A DNA stretch of 64,000 nt. It comes from Billgrantia montanilacus. GTDB lineage: Bacteria > Pseudomonadota > Gammaproteobacteria > Pseudomonadales > Halomonadaceae. Position 1 is the stretch's first letter, and the number at the start of each line of letters is the position of its first letter. The notes under the pieces were generated by a model. The model made no database searches. It was not told where the DNA came from and was given only the letters and a program-made list of their open reading frames with translations. Below, in pieces: positions 20,599 to 29,272 of the stretch. Position numbers and translations under genes: made by a program. The stretch is from NCBI RefSeq assembly GCF_003336675.1, contig NZ_QPII01000003.1, forward strand, positions 62,001-126,000, in the 5' to 3' direction.

Positions 20599-20987
20599 GG
20601 CGCGCCTCCTGCCAGCCACCAACCCAGCCAGGCCAGCGCCAGCCCCGACAGGCAGGTCGTGCCGACATTGGCCAACGCGATCAACGTCCGGCCGCTTTGC
20701 CACAACGCAAGCGTCTGCAGGCTGAGAGAGGAAACCGTGGTATAGCCACCCAGCACGCCGACCATCAGGCCCAGCCAGGCCGAAGAGAGATCGAGACCCT
20801 GCGGTACGCCCAGGCGGCCGGCGATCCAACCAGCCAGCAGCGCCCCGCTGAGATTGACCGCCAGCGTCCCCCAGGGAAAACCGGTGCCCAGCCAACGGGC
20901 CAGAAGCCGGGAAGCCGCCAGCCGGGCCATGCCCCCCGCGGCCCCTCCCGCCGCCACCAGCAATACCGCGACCCATCCGACGCTCAT
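20595..20987 (-). CDS. crcB: Fluoride channel subunit CrcB/Fluc (first copy)
   Basis: A 130-residue four-helix membrane protein with GGMARLAASRL, FPWGTLAVNLSGA and LGGYTTVSSLSLQTL. It shares the WGTLAVNL segment with the overlapping second copy but differs elsewhere, as expected of an ancient tandem duplication. The start at 20987 has GGGGAAG seven bases upstream; a much longer frame reaching 21182 lacks membrane or family character and is rejected. The leader contains an intrinsic terminator (21047-21077). Confidence 0.92.
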   Translation of the reverse strand: MSVGWVAVLLVAAGGAAGGMARLAASRLLARWLGTGFPWGTLAVNLSGALLAGWIAGRLGVPQGLDLSSAWLGLMVGVLGGYTTVSSLSLQTLALWQSGRTLIALANVGTTCLSGLALAWLGWWLAGGAP

Positions 20988-21046
20988 GCTGCTTCCCCAG
21001 CGGCAAGTGTTATAACAACCGATGCTAACGAAGTCGTTGCGAGCAC

Positions 21047-21077
21047 ACAAAGAAAAGCCACCCGCAGGGCGGATGGC
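21047..21077 (-). terminator. Intrinsic terminator inside the crcB leader (possible attenuator)
   Basis: Read on the minus strand, a nine-pair stem (GCCATCCGC with GCGGGTGGC, one U-G pair) closes a CCT loop and is followed by TTTTCTTTGT. It lies about 60 bases before the first crcB start and after a smaller hairpin (GTGCC/GGCAC, 21106-21123). A terminator placed before a fluoride-channel gene suggests attenuation, as in crcB-motif riboswitches, but I could not match the fluoride aptamer consensus. It might instead end a short RNA. Confidence 0.6.
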
Positions 21078-21284
21078 AAGAGGATCGAGCATGTTGCAGG
21101 GAATCGTGCCAAGAGATAGGCACGCACGGAATATGACACAGACCTCGTTACATGTACAATTACTGCATCGATAATTCGACACGTCCGCCCAGCGGTTCGT
21201 CCCGTGGTGACAAAGTCCGTATCATATGCCGCACGAGACATGACGGATCCCTGACGACACGCCCGAGATGGAGGTCACTGCGTG

Positions 21285-23612
21285 ATGCCCACACGTTTCA
21301 TCCCCTGGCTGCTTGGCTGGCTGCTGCTGGCCTGCCTGGCTGCGACACCCGTCCTGGCCCAGCCGATCGAGGCCGCCAATGAGCCCGCCTACTCGACGCT
21401 GGCCGACCTCCTGGAGGACGAGTCATCCCGCCAGCAGTTGATCGACCACCTGCGGCGACAGGCAATCGATGAGGGCGCTCTGGCGGGGGCCGAAGCCGTA
21501 CAACAAGGGCAGCAGCCGGAACAGGTATCGCTGCCAAGGCAGCTGGCGGAGTTGACCAGCCGCGTTGTCAGCGATATCGGGGGAGAGTTCCGCAACCTGG
21601 TGAGCATCGTGACCGGCCTGTTCACCGGTGACACTACCGCCACCGCCTTCGACACAGCGGCCTTCACCTCCGCGGCGATCAACCTGGGGCTGGTGATACT
21701 GGCCACGTTCCTCTTTTTTATCGCGTTCCGCCATCTGGCCAGGCCGCTGTTCACCCGCATCAGCGGCTGGTCGCTGCAGGCCAGCAGCCTCACGCCGGTG
21801 GTGCGCCTGGTGCTCTGCGTGGCCCTAGCCGCCCTGGCAGACGCACTGATCGTGGTGATGGCCTACATGGCCGGCAACCTGATCGCCACCTTCGCCATCG
21901 GCGAGGCCGGCGAGCTCTCCACTCGAGCCTCGCTGTTCCTCAACGCCTTCCTCATCATCGAGCTGCTGAAGGCCGCCGTGCGAATGCTGTTCTCGTCACG
22001 CTACGAGGGGCTGCGCCTGCTGCCCATCTCGGCTGGCGAAGCTTCCTACTGGAACCGCTGGATCGCCCGTCTCATCGGGCTGGTGGGCTATGGCCTGATG
22101 GTGGTGGTGCCGCTGGCCAGCGCCTATTTCGCACCGACCCTGGGACAGGGCATCGGCGCTCTGATCATCTTCGGCGCCTTCTTCTATGCCGTGGCGGTGG
22201 TGCTCAAGAATCGGGTGCGCATCCGCGACAATCTCGACCAGTTGGCGGCCCGCAGCGACCTGACCGCGACCCGGGTCTCCCTCCAGCTGTTCGCCCGCAC
22301 CTGGCACCTGTTCGCCCTGGCGTACTTCCTGATGGTGCTGGTACTGACCCTGACCCGGCCGGCCGATGCCCTGCCCTTCGTGCTACTTGCAACGCTCAAG
22401 ACGCTGGCCATCGTGGTGGTGGGCATGCTCCTGTCGAGCCTGTTGACCCAGACCATCGGGCGTCGCATTCACCTTTCCGACGACCTGCGCCGCAAGCTGC
22501 CGCTGCTGGAGCCTCGCCTCAACAGCTATGTGCCCAACGCCCTGCGCGTCATCCGTACCATCATCCTGATCGTGGTGGTCCTGCTCGTGCTCAACGCCTG
22601 GGGAGCCTTCGACCTGATGGCCTGGTACGCCTCCGAGCCGGGCCGCGGCCTGGTGGGTAAACTGGCGAGCGTCGCGACGATCCTGGTTGTCGCCATCGGC
22701 GTCTGGCTGGGCCTGGCCAGCCTGATCGAGCACAAGCTGAATCCGGAGACCGGTGCCGGCGAACCCACCGCTCGCGCCAAGACCCTGCTTTCGCTGTTCC
22801 GCAACGCCCTGGCCATCGCCCTGATCACCATGACGATGATGATCGTGCTGGCCGAGATCGGTATCAACATCGGCCCGCTGATCGCTGGTGCCGGCGTGCT
22901 GGGCCTGGCCATCGGTTTCGGCGCCCAGAAGCTGGTACAGGACATCATTACCGGGGTCTTCATTCAGGTGGAGAACGCCATGAACACCGGCGACGTGGTC
23001 ACCGTGGGCGGCATCACTGGCACCGCCGAGCGACTCAGCATCCGCTCGGTGGGTATTCGTGACCTCTCGGGCACCTACCATATCGTGCCTTTCTCAAGCG
23101 TCGATACCGTCTCCAACTACATGCGCGAGTTCGGCTACCACGTGGGCGAGTACGGCATCGCCTACCGCGAGAGCATCGACGACGCCATCGTCGCCCTGCG
23201 CGAGGCCTTCGATGAACTGGCGGCCGACGAGGAGCACAAGATGAACATCCTGGCGCCGCTGGAAGTGGCCGGGGTCACCGGCCTCGGCGACAGTTCGGTG
23301 AATATCCGCGTGCGGATCAAGACCACTCCCGGCACCCAATGGAGCACCGGCCGGGCCTTCAACCGGCTGGTCAAGCTGCACTTCGACGGCAAGGGCATCG
23401 AGATCCCCTTCCCCCACACCACGCTCTACTTCGGCGTTGGCAAGGAGGGCGAGGCGCCGCCGGCCAACCTGCGTGTCATGCAGCAGCCCTTCGACATCAA
23501 CGGACGCCCGGGCGGCCAGCCGAGTTCCGGCGAGAGCAGTCGTTCCGGCGAGGACGATCCCCGCTCGAAGCCCAACCCGACATTCAAGGGCGACTACGAG
23601 GAACGGGATTGA
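21285..23612 (+). CDS. ybiO: Mechanosensitive channel of the MscS superfamily, YbiO type
   Basis: A 775-residue inner-membrane channel. A signal peptide ends near PVLA-QPIE; the periplasmic start YSTLADLLEDESSRQQLIDHL, many membrane helices, and the C-terminal MscS domain (AGVLGLAIGFGAQKLVQDII, then GDVVTVGGITGTAERLSIRS and VPFSSV) closely follow E. coli YbiO as I remember it. It opens under membrane tension to release solutes on osmotic downshock, fitting for a halophile with ectoine uptake nearby. GGAGG at 21270 serves either a GTG at 21282 or the ATG at 21285; I chose the ATG. The C-terminal tail is polar and disordered-looking. Terminated by the hairpin at 23647-23672. Confidence 0.9.
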   Translation: MPTRFIPWLLGWLLLACLAATPVLAQPIEAANEPAYSTLADLLEDESSRQQLIDHLRRQAIDEGALAGAEAVQQGQQPEQVSLPRQLAELTSRVVSDIGGEFRNLVSIVTGLFTGDTTATAFDTAAFTSAAINLGLVILATFLFFIAFRHLARPLFTRISGWSLQASSLTPVVRLVLCVALAALADALIVVMAYMAGNLIATFAIGEAGELSTRASLFLNAFLIIELLKAAVRMLFSSRYEGLRLLPISAGEASYWNRWIARLIGLVGYGLMVVVPLASAYFAPTLGQGIGALIIFGAFFYAVAVVLKNRVRIRDNLDQLAARSDLTATRVSLQLFARTWHLFALAYFLMVLVLTLTRPADALPFVLLATLKTLAIVVVGMLLSSLLTQTIGRRIHLSDDLRRKLPLLEPRLNSYVPNALRVIRTIILIVVVLLVLNAWGAFDLMAWYASEPGRGLVGKLASVATILVVAIGVWLGLASLIEHKLNPETGAGEPTARAKTLLSLFRNALAIALITMTMMIVLAEIGINIGPLIAGAGVLGLAIGFGAQKLVQDIITGVFIQVENAMNTGDVVTVGGITGTAERLSIRSVGIRDLSGTYHIVPFSSVDTVSNYMREFGYHVGEYGIAYRESIDDAIVALREAFDELAADEEHKMNILAPLEVAGVTGLGDSSVNIRVRIKTTPGTQWSTGRAFNRLVKLHFDGKGIEIPFPHTTLYFGVGKEGEAPPANLRVMQQPFDINGRPGGQPSSGESSRSGEDDPRSKPNPTFKGDYEERD

Positions 23613-23645
23613 GCGCCACATGCCCATGAGCGCGCGCATCATGAC

Positions 23646-23673
23646 ACGCCTCCCACCGCATGGTGGGAGGCGT
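23646..23673 (+). terminator. Hairpin terminator after ybiO
   Basis: A perfect 12-bp stem (ACGCCTCCCACC with GGTGGGAGGCGT) around a GCAT loop, 34 bases after the ybiO stop. The following TGGCGTCT is a poor U-run, so it may stabilise mRNA ends rather than terminate fully. The rest of the 208-base gap to the next gene shows nothing else clear. Confidence 0.6.
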
Positions 23674-23820
23674 TGGCGTCTAGGCTCCTGGTTCGAGTCG
23701 AACGCCCGCAGGAAGAATCGCGGGGCGTGCCTATACTGTTTCTGAGCTCCGGCGTAGCGCTGCCTGCGTTACGCTGGTGCGGCCATCCATGCTTCGAAGG
23801 CGCTCAGGGACGGGACTACC

Positions 23821-24222
23821 ATGACAAACAAAGCACAGGGCACCGCCTACGGTGCCTGGCTGCTGCTCGCTATTTCGATCATTGCACTGATCCTTGCGGC
23901 AGTCGCCACGTTCAACGAAGGCAATGGCATTGCCTACACCCCGGGCACCTACCTGGTGCTGATTTCCACCGCGCTGATGCTGGTCGGGTCGCTGCTGCTG
24001 ACCTTCGCCCGCGGCATGCCCCGCTGGCTGGGCGGACTCATTGCCTTCCTGCTCCTGCTCGACCTGCTGGGTACGGGCCTGGCGGCCTATCTGTTGCAGG
24101 CCGAGTGGCTGCTCGTCTCCATCGGGATCGGGCTCGTTGCCTGGCTCGTTCATGCGATTGCCGACCCCGCTACGGGCAAGCGCGACCGCACCATGACGCT
24201 GCGCCAGGAGGCCGCCTCATGA
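23821..24222 (+). CDS. Small four-helix membrane protein, probable anchor of PQQ dehydrogenase
   Basis: A 133-residue protein with four hydrophobic segments (for example LLLAISIIALILAAVATF and GGLIAFLLLLDLLGTGLAAYL) and the EGNGIAYTPGTYLV loop. It overlaps the PQQ dehydrogenase gene by four bases (ATGA). In membrane glucose dehydrogenase (Gcd) the N-terminus is a five-helix membrane domain fused to the PQQ domain; here the membrane part appears to be a separate gene. It would anchor the periplasmic enzyme and connect it to ubiquinone. Function is inferred from context and topology. Confidence 0.7.
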   Translation: MTNKAQGTAYGAWLLLAISIIALILAAVATFNEGNGIAYTPGTYLVLISTALMLVGSLLLTFARGMPRWLGGLIAFLLLLDLLGTGLAAYLLQAEWLLVSIGIGLVAWLVHAIADPATGKRDRTMTLRQEAAS

Positions 24223-26360
24223 ACCGTAATGACGCCATCACCCTGGTCGTCTCGCTGCTGCTGGCGGGCTCCGTCGGCAATGCACTGGCACAGGAGGACA
24301 CGTCTACCGATGAGGAAGGCGGCCAGCCACAGGGCATCTCCGAAACCCAGGGCGACGAGTCCGAGCAGGACGCCAGCAGCGATGAACCGCAAGCGGACGA
24401 GGAAGACTCCGAGGCGTCCTCGGTCACGCCGACCGGCCCCGGCGGGCGCGTCGACACCGGGCCTGCGGGAGAAGCCCCCAGCGGCGGCGGCGAGACCTCT
24501 ATGCCCCAACCGGGGGCGGATGCCTGGATGGAGTCGCCGGATAGCTGGGCGACCTTCAACGGCGACCTGCGCGCCCAGAAGTACTCGCCCGCCGACCAGA
24601 TCACGCCGGAAAACGTCGGCGAACTCGAGCAGGCCTGGGAGTACCATACCGGCGACGTCTCGGATGGCAGCGACGATATCCCGATGTCGGTCTGGTCGGC
24701 CACGCCGCTGTTCGTCAACGACACGCTATACCTGGGTACGCCCTTCTATCGCATCATCGCCCTGGACCCGGGCAACGGCCAAGAAAAGTGGACCTTCGAC
24801 CCCGACGCCCGCCTGGAAGCCCTGACCCAGCCCATGATGAAGAGTCGCGGCGTCGCCTACTGGGAAGCCGACGAACCCCAGGCGGGCGAGGCCTGCCAGA
24901 AGATCGTCTATATCGGCACCATGGACGCCAAGCTCTATGGCGTCGATGCCGACACCGGCGAGCGTTGTGCCGCTTTCGGCGACAACGGCATGCTCGACGT
25001 CAACCAGTGGAATACCATCAACGACAAGTGGCCGCTGTCCCTGCTGCAGCCCCCCACCGTGTATAACGATACGCTGTTCCTCGGTTGGGCCGGCAAGGAC
25101 TGGACGGACGCCGTGGCGCCCCCGGGAACGGTCTTTGCGCTCGACGCGCGCACCGGCGAGCGCCGCTGGACCTTCCATGCGTTACCCGAGGAAGTCGTCG
25201 ATAGAACCGGCACGGCCAACGTCTGGGCGTCGATGTCACTAGACCCCGAAAGCGGGCTTCTCTACATTCCGGTCAGTTCACCGAGCCCCAACTACTACGG
25301 CGGCGAGCGCACCGAGGAGTTGCCCCTGGCCACCTCGGTGACGGCGCTCAACACCGACACCGGCGAGGTGGTGTGGAGCCGGCAGCTCGTGCATCACGAC
25401 ATCTGGGACTATGACACCGTGGCGCCCCCCACCCTGGTCGACATCCAAAAGGATGGCGAGAGCGTGCCTGCCCTGGTGCAGCCGTCCAAGCAGGGTTTCC
25501 TGTTCGTGCTGAACCGTCAGACGGGCGAGCCCGTTTACCCGATCGAGGAGCGCGAGGTTCCGGCCTCGGACGTCGAGGGCGAGGAAGCCGCCCCGACGCA
25601 GCCCTTCGTCGACGTCCCCGAGCCGGTCATTCCCGACGACTGGCCGGGTATCTCCCGGCTCGCCGACATGGTGGGACTGGGCGAGTGCAGCCGCAAGGCC
25701 AAGGGCCTGCGTTACGAGGGGCGCTTCACGCCGCCGAGCCTCGAGGGCACGCTCACCTATCCGCCCACCACGGGGGGCTCCCAATGGGGCGGCGGCGCCG
25801 TCGACCCGGAAAAGGGCGTGTTCGTGATCAACTCCAACAGCGTGGTGCAGATCTATCGCCTCATCCCGCGTGACGAGTTCGAACAGCTGGGACAATCGGG
25901 AGAAACGGGCGGCTATTACGCCCAGGGCGATACGGCCTACGGCTTCCATCTCGAGACGTTCCTCAACTGGGCCGGCATGCCGTGCTGGAAACCACCCTAC
26001 GGCACCATCGCCGCCTACGATCTCAATACCGGGGAACGACTATGGAACGAGCCGTTCGGCCAGGTGCAAAAGCACGGCTTCTACATGCCAGAGTCGTGGG
26101 GCTCGGTGACCATCGGCGCACCGGTGATTACCCGCTCGGGGCTGATCTTCATCGGCGCCTCCATGGATTCGCGCGTGCGTGCGCTCGACCTGGAGAGTGG
26201 CGAGGTGTTGTGGAAACACCTGGTGGAAGCCCCTGCCGTCTCGATGCCGGCGGTCTATACCTACGAGGGCAGGCAGTACGTCACCTTCGCAGTGGGCGGC
26301 AACTCCATCCTGCTGCCCAAGGTCAGCGACCAGGTGGTTTCTTTCGCGCTGCCCGATTGA
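24219..26360 (+). CDS. PQQ-dependent dehydrogenase (glucose/quinate dehydrogenase type), periplasmic
   Basis: A 713-residue quinoprotein. Residues 1-25 are a signal peptide (ending NALA-QEDT), residues about 26-105 are an acidic, Ser/Gly-rich linker without predicted structure, and the rest is an eight-bladed PQQ propeller beginning WATFNGDLRAQKYSP and containing the LVHHDIWDYD motif of membrane glucose dehydrogenases. It oxidises a sugar or polyol in the periplasm and passes electrons to quinone. Its ATG overlaps the stop of the small membrane-protein gene, suggesting a two-subunit version of Gcd. No PQQ synthesis genes are in the window. Substrate could be glucose or another sugar or cyclitol. 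The hairpin at 26388-26411 follows. Confidence 0.85.
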   Translation: MNRNDAITLVVSLLLAGSVGNALAQEDTSTDEEGGQPQGISETQGDESEQDASSDEPQADEEDSEASSVTPTGPGGRVDTGPAGEAPSGGGETSMPQPGADAWMESPDSWATFNGDLRAQKYSPADQITPENVGELEQAWEYHTGDVSDGSDDIPMSVWSATPLFVNDTLYLGTPFYRIIALDPGNGQEKWTFDPDARLEALTQPMMKSRGVAYWEADEPQAGEACQKIVYIGTMDAKLYGVDADTGERCAAFGDNGMLDVNQWNTINDKWPLSLLQPPTVYNDTLFLGWAGKDWTDAVAPPGTVFALDARTGERRWTFHALPEEVVDRTGTANVWASMSLDPESGLLYIPVSSPSPNYYGGERTEELPLATSVTALNTDTGEVVWSRQLVHHDIWDYDTVAPPTLVDIQKDGESVPALVQPSKQGFLFVLNRQTGEPVYPIEEREVPASDVEGEEAAPTQPFVDVPEPVIPDDWPGISRLADMVGLGECSRKAKGLRYEGRFTPPSLEGTLTYPPTTGGSQWGGGAVDPEKGVFVINSNSVVQIYRLIPRDEFEQLGQSGETGGYYAQGDTAYGFHLETFLNWAGMPCWKPPYGTIAAYDLNTGERLWNEPFGQVQKHGFYMPESWGSVTIGAPVITRSGLIFIGASMDSRVRALDLESGEVLWKHLVEAPAVSMPAVYTYEGRQYVTFAVGGNSILLPKVSDQVVSFALPD

Positions 26361-26387
26361 TACTCGAGCCGGCGACAGGCCGCAAAA

Positions 26388-26411
26388 CAGAAGGGCGCCT
26401 TGCGGCGCCCT
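26388..26411. terminator. Bidirectional hairpin terminator between PQQ dehydrogenase and hemY
   Basis: A perfect 10-bp stem (GAAGGGCGCC with GGCGCCCTTC) with a TTGC loop, preceded by AAAACA and followed by AATCTGTT. It lies 27 bases after the plus-strand stop and 45 bases after the minus-strand hemY stop, so it can serve both converging genes. Confidence 0.7.
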
Positions 26412-26456
26412 TCAATCTGTTACCGGCCGCCTAGGCGGCAGGGCTCCAGCCTGGCA

Positions 26457-27716
26457 TTACGATTTCTTCTTGCCTCCCTTGCCGGCTTCGTCCTGAGGGG
26501 GCGGTTCGGCCGGTTGTGGCAGCGAGGGCAGTGACTTGTCGAGCAGCTCGACGCTCTGCCGATAGTAGAGCTGGCTCTTGTTGTGCTCGCCCAGGTTGGC
26601 GAAAAGCCGCGCCAGCTCCGCACAGACCACGCCGCTGGGACGCTGCCGCTGACTCGTCTCGAAATACTCCTGTGCCTTGCCCCAGTAGGCATTGCGGAGC
26701 GCAAGACGACCCAGGGTGAGGAGCAGGTCCGGATCATTGGGGCGCTCCTGCAGCCACTTCTCGGCATGCACCAACTGACGCGCCGGGTCCACGTTGAGCA
26801 GGCCGTAGCGCAGCACCAGGCGGCTGTCCCAATGCTCCTTGAGCGAGTGGCGCAGCAGGCGCTCGGCGATGCCTTCCTCATTGCCGCGCACCAGCGCCTC
26901 GGTGTAGAGCACCACCAGCTCGACGTTGTTGCGCAGCGGGTCCGGCATGTCGGCCCACAGGCTGCGTACCCGCTCCACGTTGCCCGGGTCGCGGGCCTCG
27001 TGAATCAGCAGCTCCTTGTAGGCGCGCAGCTCAAGCTGCTGACGTTCCTGGGGGGAGATCAGCTGCCGCGAAGCGAGCCGGGGCATCAGGCGACGCAACC
27101 CCTCCCAGTCGCTGACGCTCAGGTAGGCCTGCTTGAGCTGCTTGAGCACCTGCGGATGGTTGGGCAGCTGTCGATCCAGTCGGGTCAGGATCGCCAGCGC
27201 CTCCTCGTACTGCTGGCGGTCCAGCATCAGCTGCACCTGCATCAGGCCAACCGCGGTGTCGGATCCGTCGGTGCTGAGATGGGCCCGCTTCAACAATGTG
27301 TCCGCCTGTTCATAGCGGCCCTGGTAGTGGGCAGCCAGCGCGGCTGACAGGTAGTTGACCAGCGGCGTGCCGGAGTCGTCGGCGGCCTTCACCAGCGATT
27401 TCTCGGCTCGCTTCCAGCGTCCTTCGGCCAGGGCCACCAACCCTTGCACGGTCCGCCTCATGGCGTTGCGGTGACGGTTCCGGCTGTTCCACACCTTCAG
27501 CCGGCTGACCGGATGACTCATGCGCATCAGCAGCCGCAGCACAAAATGAAGCACCAGGAAGAGCGCCAGCAGCAGTATCAAACCGAACCAGAAGGAGGTC
27601 TGGTAGGAGGTGTCACCGACCCGCACCAGCCAGTAGCCGGGCACCGAGACCATCAACTGGCCGAACAGTGCCCCCAGCGCCAGCCCCAGGAGTACGATCA
27701 GGAGCAGTTTTCTCAT
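26457..27716 (-). CDS. hemY: HemY, heme-biosynthesis associated TPR membrane protein
   Basis: A 419-residue protein with two N-terminal membrane helices (MRKLLLIVLLGLALGALF and FWFGLILLLALFLVLHFVL) and a long helical TPR-like region. Family and position after hemX match HemY, thought to organise late heme-synthesis proteins at the inner membrane; it has no known catalytic motif (it is not the Bacillus HemY oxidase). Its ATG overlaps the hemX stop by four bases. A lysine-rich C-terminus follows a proline-rich stretch. Confidence 0.88.
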   Translation of the reverse strand: MRKLLLIVLLGLALGALFGQLMVSVPGYWLVRVGDTSYQTSFWFGLILLLALFLVLHFVLRLLMRMSHPVSRLKVWNSRNRHRNAMRRTVQGLVALAEGRWKRAEKSLVKAADDSGTPLVNYLSAALAAHYQGRYEQADTLLKRAHLSTDGSDTAVGLMQVQLMLDRQQYEEALAILTRLDRQLPNHPQVLKQLKQAYLSVSDWEGLRRLMPRLASRQLISPQERQQLELRAYKELLIHEARDPGNVERVRSLWADMPDPLRNNVELVVLYTEALVRGNEEGIAERLLRHSLKEHWDSRLVLRYGLLNVDPARQLVHAEKWLQERPNDPDLLLTLGRLALRNAYWGKAQEYFETSQRQRPSGVVCAELARLFANLGEHNKSQLYYRQSVELLDKSLPSLPQPAEPPPQDEAGKGGKKKS

Positions 27717-29266
27717 GCGTCATCTCCCCGCTCGCCACGCGAACCGAATCGACGCTCGATGAACTGGGCCAGCGCCTGCTGGGAGCCGCTGATATCGGGC
27801 AGCTCGGGGCGAATGGTCTCTCCCTTGAGCGCTGTCAGGCGCTCGATGACGGCCTGGACTTCGCTGCGCTCTGTGTCGTAATAGCTTTCGATCAGCGTCA
27901 ACGCCTTGTCGAGGCTGGCTTCGTAGAGTTCCTGTTCCTCCTGCAGCAGGGCCAGCTGGGCCTGCTCCAGTATCAGGCGGGCGCTCTGGCGCAGGTAGGA
28001 CTCCTGTTCGGGGGTGACCAGGGCCTCCAGCGCTTCGTCATGATGACGAATCACCACCAGGTCCTTGAGCTCCTGGCCGAAGCGCGAGAGTTGATCCTGC
28101 CAGCCACCGGCAGGGGCTTCCTGCATGCCGGAACGGGCCGGGATCTCCTCCAGCTCACGGGAGAGCGGTAGCTGTGCCAGGCGCTCCTGCTGGGCGTTCA
28201 GCGCCAGATAGAGCCCGGAGCGGTCGACCTGAGGGACGCTGTCCAGCACCGACAGCTCCGAGGCAATGGCACGGCGAACGGAGAGCAGCGCCGGGTTGTC
28301 GGCTTCGTTCAGGCGGTCGTCGGCGGTTCGCAGCAGGGCCGCCGCGCCTTCAACGTCGCGCTCCAGCTGAAGGCGCTGATTGGCCAGGCGCAGCAGGTAG
28401 GCGGCTTCGGCATGCAGCCACTCGCGCTCGTCGGGCTCCTGCTCGCGGGAGAGCTCGTCGAGAACCTGGTCCAATGCGGAATCGACCTCACTGCGATAGC
28501 TGGCAAATTCGCTGCGCATCGCTTCGACGGCATCGGTGCTTTCGCCCTCGGCTGTCTCCAGGCGGCTCTCCACACGGCTTTCCAGCTCGGCGAACTCGTC
28601 GGCCGAGGCCGCGGTGCCGGCGCGCTCCTCGAGCTCAGCCAGCCGCTGCTGCTGGCTGTCCATGCGCTCCCAGGCCTTCCAGGCGAACAGCCCCGCGCCG
28701 ATACCGAGGAAAAGCACCAGCACCAGGGCCAGGGTGCCCTTGCCCCCACCGTTGCGGCCGCCCCTGGTGTTGCCAGTGGCCGGCGGCGTGCCCGGGCTCG
28801 CCCCGGAAGCGGCCGTCCCCGGCATGGCCTCGCCAGGCCTGTCGCTCGTACTGCCGGCCGAGGCCTTGCCACCGGCAGGCTTGTCGTCCGGTTTGTCATC
28901 TGGCTTGCCGAGGGTCGGCTTGGCATCGGGCTTGGCCTTGTCGGTGCTCGTGGCGCTCCCGGCAGACGATCCGGCCGGCTTGTCGCCGGCACCGGCAACC
29001 TTGGCGTCACCGCTATCCGCTGGCTTGGCTGGCGGTGTCTCGGGCGACGACGCCGCCCCGCCTGTCGATGCCGAACGATCCGGTGGCGCAGTGGCCGGCT
29101 TGTCGCCGCCACCCCCAGGCTGCGACGATTTGCCGCGGTTCTTCGAGCGCTGTTTTTCTGCGGAGCCGCCGGCATTGCCGGTGGAGTCGGCCTCACGGCG
29201 ACTGCCGTCCTGGGCCTCACCGGAAGGCGACTTCTGTTCGTCCTGCTCGTTAGTCTGCTTGCTCAT
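27713..29266 (-). CDS. hemX: HemX-like membrane protein
   Basis: A 517-residue protein of the HemX family. Residues 1-175 are low-complexity and rich in Ser, Gly, Ala, Asp, Lys and Pro (with repeated KPDDKPDDKP-like stretches); one membrane helix spans about 178-196 (ALVLVLFLGIGAGLFAW); the periplasmic remainder starts with a coiled coil (SQQQRLAELEERAG) and includes the family's WLHAEAAYLLRLANQRL. It has no methyltransferase domain despite the old family name. The long disordered N-terminus is well above the length in E. coli. It lies between hemD (six bases upstream) and hemY (overlapping). Confidence 0.85.
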   Translation of the reverse strand: MSKQTNEQDEQKSPSGEAQDGSRREADSTGNAGGSAEKQRSKNRGKSSQPGGGGDKPATAPPDRSASTGGAASSPETPPAKPADSGDAKVAGAGDKPAGSSAGSATSTDKAKPDAKPTLGKPDDKPDDKPAGGKASAGSTSDRPGEAMPGTAASGASPGTPPATGNTRGGRNGGGKGTLALVLVLFLGIGAGLFAWKAWERMDSQQQRLAELEERAGTAASADEFAELESRVESRLETAEGESTDAVEAMRSEFASYRSEVDSALDQVLDELSREQEPDEREWLHAEAAYLLRLANQRLQLERDVEGAAALLRTADDRLNEADNPALLSVRRAIASELSVLDSVPQVDRSGLYLALNAQQERLAQLPLSRELEEIPARSGMQEAPAGGWQDQLSRFGQELKDLVVIRHHDEALEALVTPEQESYLRQSARLILEQAQLALLQEEQELYEASLDKALTLIESYYDTERSEVQAVIERLTALKGETIRPELPDISGSQQALAQFIERRFGSRGERGDDA

Positions 29267-29272
29267 CTGTCG

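Noticed and set aside
20988..21180. Canonical fluoride riboswitch aptamer
   Set aside because: Consensus pieces such as GGNGAUGG with the CUGAUG end could not be aligned; only the terminator is clear.
23673..24218. 182-residue upstream extension of the PQQ dehydrogenase
   Set aside because: It runs through the small membrane-protein gene in another frame and would bury the signal peptide.
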